Positions 54,501-60,500 of a stretch of 64,000 nucleotides of DNA are shown here, piece after piece. Origin of the DNA: Chlorocebus sabaeus (taxonomy: Eukaryota; Chordata; Mammalia; Primates; Cercopithecidae); the NCBI RefSeq assembly GCF_047675955.1, contig NC_132925.1, positions 20,670,688-20,734,687 of the forward strand, written 5' to 3'. The notes under the pieces are model-generated. The model did no database searches, was not told the origin of the DNA, and saw only the letters and a list, made by a program, of their open reading frames with translations. The position numbers were made by a program, and so were the translations under genes. How positions within the stretch are numbered: the stretch's first letter is position 1; the number at the start of each line of letters is the position of its first letter.

Positions 54501-57500
54501 AGTGAGGGTACGTATTTATTTGCTTTTATGAAACAGATATAACCTCAGCATCTGTAACATGGTTAGCTACCAGTTTTTCTTATTTTTATATTATCTGATA
54601 ATACAGTAGAAAACCCTGCTTAGAAAAATCTTACAATATCTAATAATGTTATGTTTAAAAATTAGGAAAAACTAATGTGAAAGTATAGTTACACTATAAA
54701 CTGGAAAACAAAGCCCTAGTTCGTGATGATGCAATTACTGATATGTTTAAGCAGATACAGTGATGAGTGATTAAAATAGATAATGTTCTTCTTTGTTGAG
54801 CGTGCACCTTGGAAAAAGACCAAGACTTCTATTCAAAGGCATACAAAGAGCCAGATATAGAGGGTCATTCAGTCCATCAAACTTAGTGCATCTCTCTGTT
54901 ATCAGCACAGAGAAGGCCTGACCCCTAGGTTAGGAGAGCATGCTGGAGCCAATTGGCTCAAACCCAATCATCAAAGTCAGGCATTCGAAGTGCTCTTTGT
55001 AGATCCATCAAAAGCAGCATTACTGTCCAACTAAAAGAACTTTGCCTTTCTTACAATCAGGTTGCACTTACAGTTCCTATCCTTCCAATGTCACCCTCAT
55101 ACGACACCTTCCTGCCTCTGTTTATATGATTCCTACCCATCCACCAATAAACTATAGGGTCTACAAATTTCAAGGTCCACAAGATGAGCTCTTGCTCTGC
55201 TGCCTGGGCTAGAGTGCAAGGGTGCAATTATAGCAACTGCAGTCTCGACTTCCTGGGCTCAAGAGATCCTCCCACCTCAGTCACCCAAGTAGTTAGGACT
55301 ACAGGTGCACATACCTGGCTAATTTTTCTTAAATTTTTTGTAGAAATGGAGTTCTCCCTAAAGGTTCACATTACACTTATCAGCCCACAGATGTTTTGCT
55401 TTTCTAAGAATTAACGATGTGCTTAACAGTTGGTAAAATTTAATACATATTTGCTTTTCCTCACACTCTTATAACTCAGGTAAGTCATTTGTTTTTTTCT
55501 AAAATATTCCTCACAGATGCAAATGTTCAAAATGTGTGACAGGTTGAACTAAATATGCTAACTAGACACCTAATCAGGTCAGTTTTTGCTGAGCTGAGGA
55601 ATCAAAGAGAAAAATGTAATGGAATGTCAGAGAAGCAAATAAAATACGCAGGCCATCATTCTCTTGAAAAGTGAACTTTACCATGATAGCATTGGTTGCA
55701 AATAAAATATGCAGGCACCAAGAAGGTCCTCACACAAGCAGTGAGAAGTCACAGGTATCACCAGAGCACTGTGTTGGTAGCAGCTGCTTTCCATGACTTC
55801 GGCCTTCACCCCAAGGGTCAAGTAGGTTATAAGGTGGCATGTGAAACTGCCACCCCCATGCCACATCCAATGGGATGCCACAGGGACAAGGAACCACATA
55901 TTATTTACCTAGTTTGGTCTGCGGTGTCTCTGGGCGTGGCGTGGTTTTATGTTTGGGACGTGGACGACGTGTTCTTGTTCGTTGCGATGTTTTTGGAGCT
56001 AAAGAAAGGAAACTGGTTATTGTAGCCTTATGACTCCAGAAACCAAAGAAAGGATTACACATGGTTCTAGTTTTTCTAAAGTTTTCCTAAGTCTTGAGAA
56101 ATTTGTCTCTTTGGTTTAGCATTTTCTTCTGATCATCTATATGCAAAAATATGTATTTTTGGTCTACTGACAGGTCTTTTGAGACAGATGGAATATATGT
56201 AATTAAAAAAAAGAAACTGCAACTTTATTATTAGTTGCTGGTATAGGATTTTCAAAGAGGGCCCAGAGTCAAGGGAAGTCAGACATAGGCATATAGACAT
56301 CACATCAGAGAGGGACCCAGGCCCACCTGCTTTTGGGAGAGTGTACTAAGATATTACCTGGCTCAGACACACATTCCATTAAAAGTTATTAGTATAAGCA
56401 CATTTTGTTTTCTAAAATAGTTGGTAGATAATAAAAATTCTCTGTATATCTTAAAACAACAGAAAGTAAGATGCCCATAGAATTACAATTGATATTTATC
56501 AGGCAGCCATTCCTAATTGTATTTGAAATTCAGCTTTAACATAGAACAGTACTGGAGCAGAATCACAGGCTCTGTCAAGCATTAAAGCTGGATAATATGG
56601 GAAAAATGGGACACAGACGCTGTTCGCTAGTGGCATATGGCCTTATAACCAAGTAACTTGTTTTAGGCACTTTCAATACATTCAAAATGAAGAATATAGT
56701 TCAATGACAAGAGGATGATGAGAAAATCTTATGAAAGAAAAACCCTTAGCCCAAATAGTGATGGAATAGACTAGACAATGAGCAGAAAAAACTCCTACTT
56801 AAAGACATAAGAGGTCATTACCTAATGTTGTCACGGGAGCCTCAGTTCTCACAGTTACAGGCTTAATGTCTGTGGTGGGAACTAACCAAAAGCAATACAA
56901 TAAACAATGGAGATTAAGAAATATAGAAAAAGAAAATTAGTTTGAAAATGAATCTTCTTAACCCTTTAATGTCTTAAATGCATTTTCTGAACTCTGGGAA
57001 AATACTATTTGTTTTCCCCTAACTAGCCATACTATCATATCCATTTATTTCACAAAATATCCACACCCTTTGCATCCCTATAAGGGCAATGAAAAATATT
57101 TTTCTGTATTTCATTATCTGATCCCAACAACATAAAAAACCTGGACCCAAGAAAATCTTAGTTGTCCAATATACAATTTTAAAGTACTCTAAAAATTTGT
57201 TATCAAAGCTTCCACTGGTATTTAAAAAGTTTTCACCACCATTATTAATTTGCTTTGAGAGTGGTAGTTGTGAGGAGATTTAGAAAAATCTTCTCAGTCT
57301 ATTTACTGGAGATCTGTGAGAGTTGTGCAAAAGTCTTGTACCTTTTATTTGTGATAAATGTGATATTGCTTCTTAGTCTGCCGCCTTATTCATTTATTTC
57401 AAATGGCTAATTAGGAGATAATTATTCAAGTAGAAAACAGATAATTAAGAAAAAGGTCTAAAAGGTAATGATACAACTTTTATGTTTAGATAAAAAGGAT

Positions 57501-60500
57501 TTCTATAACATTCTGAAATTGATTATACATAGATATAAAATTAATCAAGAATTGTAACTCTCTGGTATTAGCATCTCCATTTATCTTCCACTAAACCCGG
57601 AAGGCTAAATGTAACATTCAAACATCTCATCCTCAAAAAACTCTTTAGGCATTTATAGAGAGGCTGACTTTCCCTTACTGCTCAAGACATCATAGCAGAA
57701 AGTTGGTTTACGCCACCACTGAGAGCATCTTCAGAACCAAAGGCATATTTAACAGAAGAGATGGAGGAAGCCAGGACAACAGGATGACAACAATATTTAT
57801 AACTAATTGCCTTCAAACAAAACAGAGAATCCTTATTTTGTTTGGAATTTTGCATCACAAGATGAATTTAGCAACAGAAAGATCAATTTGCATATGAATA
57901 ACGTGGAACAGGAAGAAAGGACTTTTGCGAGAAAGAGACAGTTATGTACCATCACGAGCTCCTTATAAACACATTGAGGACAAACTCCAGCCAGCTCTTT
58001 CATTGCTCCCCTCCCACATCCATAAATTGCACCCACACAGAAGCAGAGGTTTCAAAAAATTTTCTGGTTTGAAGAATGAATATAGACAGAGTGACTGTAA
58101 CTCAAGCAATCTGAATGTCTCTGAAGGTGATTGAAGAAAGAATAACAATTACGTGTTACAAGCTGAGCAGCAGACGGAAGCATGCCTAATGATGTTAAAA
58201 AGGCCCCTGCTGGAAATAGTAAACAATCTTTAAAAATGAAAAAAAATGGTGAATGACAATTGTGCATACTGTAGCTAATGAAAAAAGAGATGAGAGGGGC
58301 AAGTTCAGAGAAACATTGTCCAAGAAGGAAGAAAGCATCATTACCTATGGTCATCGAGGGAGCTTCCGTTTCAAATGCAACAGGCTCAGAGACTGCATCA
58401 TAAAAAATAAACAGATATAAGTAACAAAAGCAAGGAAGTCTAAACTTTTGGGTGCTCACTGGTGTTTAATTCAGAGGACAGAGAGCCTAGTTCATTCTAA
58501 GTTAATACAAATTGCCTTCCTGATAGGTTAATTTATCATGTGAGATGCTTCTTAGCAAATTAAAATTTTATACTAATTGGAATCTTGGGAGAAACTTTCA
58601 ACTTCAACACAGTTGGATTCTGAGAACTGTAATATAAATATCTTCTTATATGGTAGGAAATTACTCAGTTAATAGTTACTGTTTAAATGTTGGTCGGGCA
58701 CGTTGGCTCATGCCTGTAATCCCAGCACTTTGGGAGGCCGAGGCGGGTGGATCACCTGAGGTCAGGAGTTCGAGACCAGCCTGGCTAACACAGTGAAACC
58801 CCATCTCTATTAAAATACAAAAATTAGCCAGGTGTGGTGGCAGGTGCCTGTAGTCCCAGCTGCTGAGGAGGCTTAGGCAGGAGAATCACTTGAAGCTGGG
58901 AGGCAGAGGTTTCAGTGAGCCAGTTGTACCACTGCACTCTAACCTGTGTGACAGAGTGAGACTCCATCTCTAAATAAATAAACAGAATAAAATAAATGTC
59001 AATAGAGTATTTTAGAGGAAGCTAATCCCTGATTAGCAAGTCTTCTTTTGAGTTGTGCCTATAAATGAAGAACAGTGCCAGCCTTCCGTGTGTATTAACA
59101 GTGCTTACTAAAATCACCTTCAAAAATGTTTCAGATACAGAAAACTCAGGCTTCTGTTCATTACAAATTCAGAAAATAGGCCTAAAAAAGCTTTACAAAA
59201 ATGAAATGCCAGTCAATCAGGTATAAAATTTACTAATTTCCTACATATTGACTTGTTCATTTAGCACTTAAAACATCAGTGTGGCTACTTGGAGAAGATA
59301 ATGAACAAAATTATGGTATTTGGGTTTCTATGATTTATATGATATGACAGATTGTAAACATTTTCAGCGATGTTTCCAAAGAAAATCCTGTTAAGCTAAA
59401 GCACTGGAAATTGTGTTTACTGGATTTAGTTGGTGGCATGTCTGGTTCTGCTGTGGTTTGGGGTTTAGGAAGTAATTGTTTTGGTGGTTTTGAACCTGAA
59501 GAAAATTAGAGTGCCATAATTAGTGTTACAGCTGAGCTGTGAATGTGAAGATTAATGTTACTTACACATTATTTTCCTATTTATAAGATCAAGGCATTGA
59601 AAGTAATGATTACCAGGCTGAATTTGAGGTGCATCTGGTCTGGGTGTGGTTTTAGGTCTCTCAGATGGTTTTGAGGCTAAAGAAAAAGGTACTACAATTA
59701 GCAAAATGGGTCATGGCTGTGACTGTCAAAATTAAGGACAAGTATGCAGAACAAAGACACTACAAATTCAATGAATCTATAAAAATTTCTGGGGTGTGGG
59801 AAGGGTGAAAAGGGTGTCTATTTTAACTACACGCTAGCATAATTAGTTTTTTCAGAAAGGAAAAATCATCACTAAATGCTCAAAATGTGTTTTTGAGCAA
59901 AAGTAATGAGGACTGTCATAAGACGTTTTTTCTATACAAATAATTCCAAAATAGACAAAGTATATTAGTTCCATGTCTTTGATCAAAAGGTTTTCTTCAG
60001 TATACAAACAGTAAGGTAGAAATCTAATTTCTTAGGAGGCGATCTGGAAGTAATCCATAAACATTTGAAATTACACATGAGAAATAATGTTACATGGCTG
60101 CCGATGTCTGGGATTTTCCAAAGGAAAGCCGTGATAGATTTTGAAACTATAATGAAATGATTATAATCAAACAGTTTTAGTACTAAAAACAGTAAAACCA
60201 GCCTGGGCCTTTCAATGTTGTCAACTTCCAAAGACCATCACTAGTTTTACATTGGACTCCAATCAAGAACAATCTTGGTGCCTCTAGCGATCCAAACCTA
60301 CTCAAAAACATTTTTCAAAGAAACAGAAAAGCCGAAGAAGCCATTTTTTCATGCAGCTTTTTAAAAAGAAGAAAGTCTTAGAAGTTGAATCAGCAAAGCA
60401 ATGAAATGCTGACCATGGCACTGGAGTAACATTTTGCTATTTGTTCAGTTCAGGATGAGCACAGAGGTCCCTGTCTGAGAAGGAGTTGATGGTTTTCTCA

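Larger units (their letters stand above)
36841..56881 (-). repeat. ABI3BP: Tandem array of duplicated B-exon/A-exon genomic units
   Basis: B exons start at 56822, 54326, 51748, 49592, 46677, 44381, 41966, 39441, 38333 and 36841; A exons at 55909, 53467, 50772, 48647 (dead), 45749, 43508, 41104 and 37594. Unit spacing is mostly 2.2-2.9 kb, and the B-to-A gap is about 0.74-0.98 kb. Introns are paralogous as well: a block with the core tcatgc-tggctct recurs about 170-210 nt after B exons (for example 51564, 46467, 44215, 41767, 38129), and a block with taaacca lies just beyond the A-exon donor. So whole genomic segments were duplicated, not only exons. Copies are well diverged, meaning the duplications are old. 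Confidence 0.85.

Noticed and set aside
36841..56881. CRISPR-like array
   Set aside because: The regular repeats are exon units kilobases apart in a primate gene, with no short repeat-spacer structure.
57703..58134. Possible A exon or small gene at 57.7-58.1 kb
   Set aside because: Donor-like gtaaac exists, but no in-phase acceptor or A-type similarity was found.
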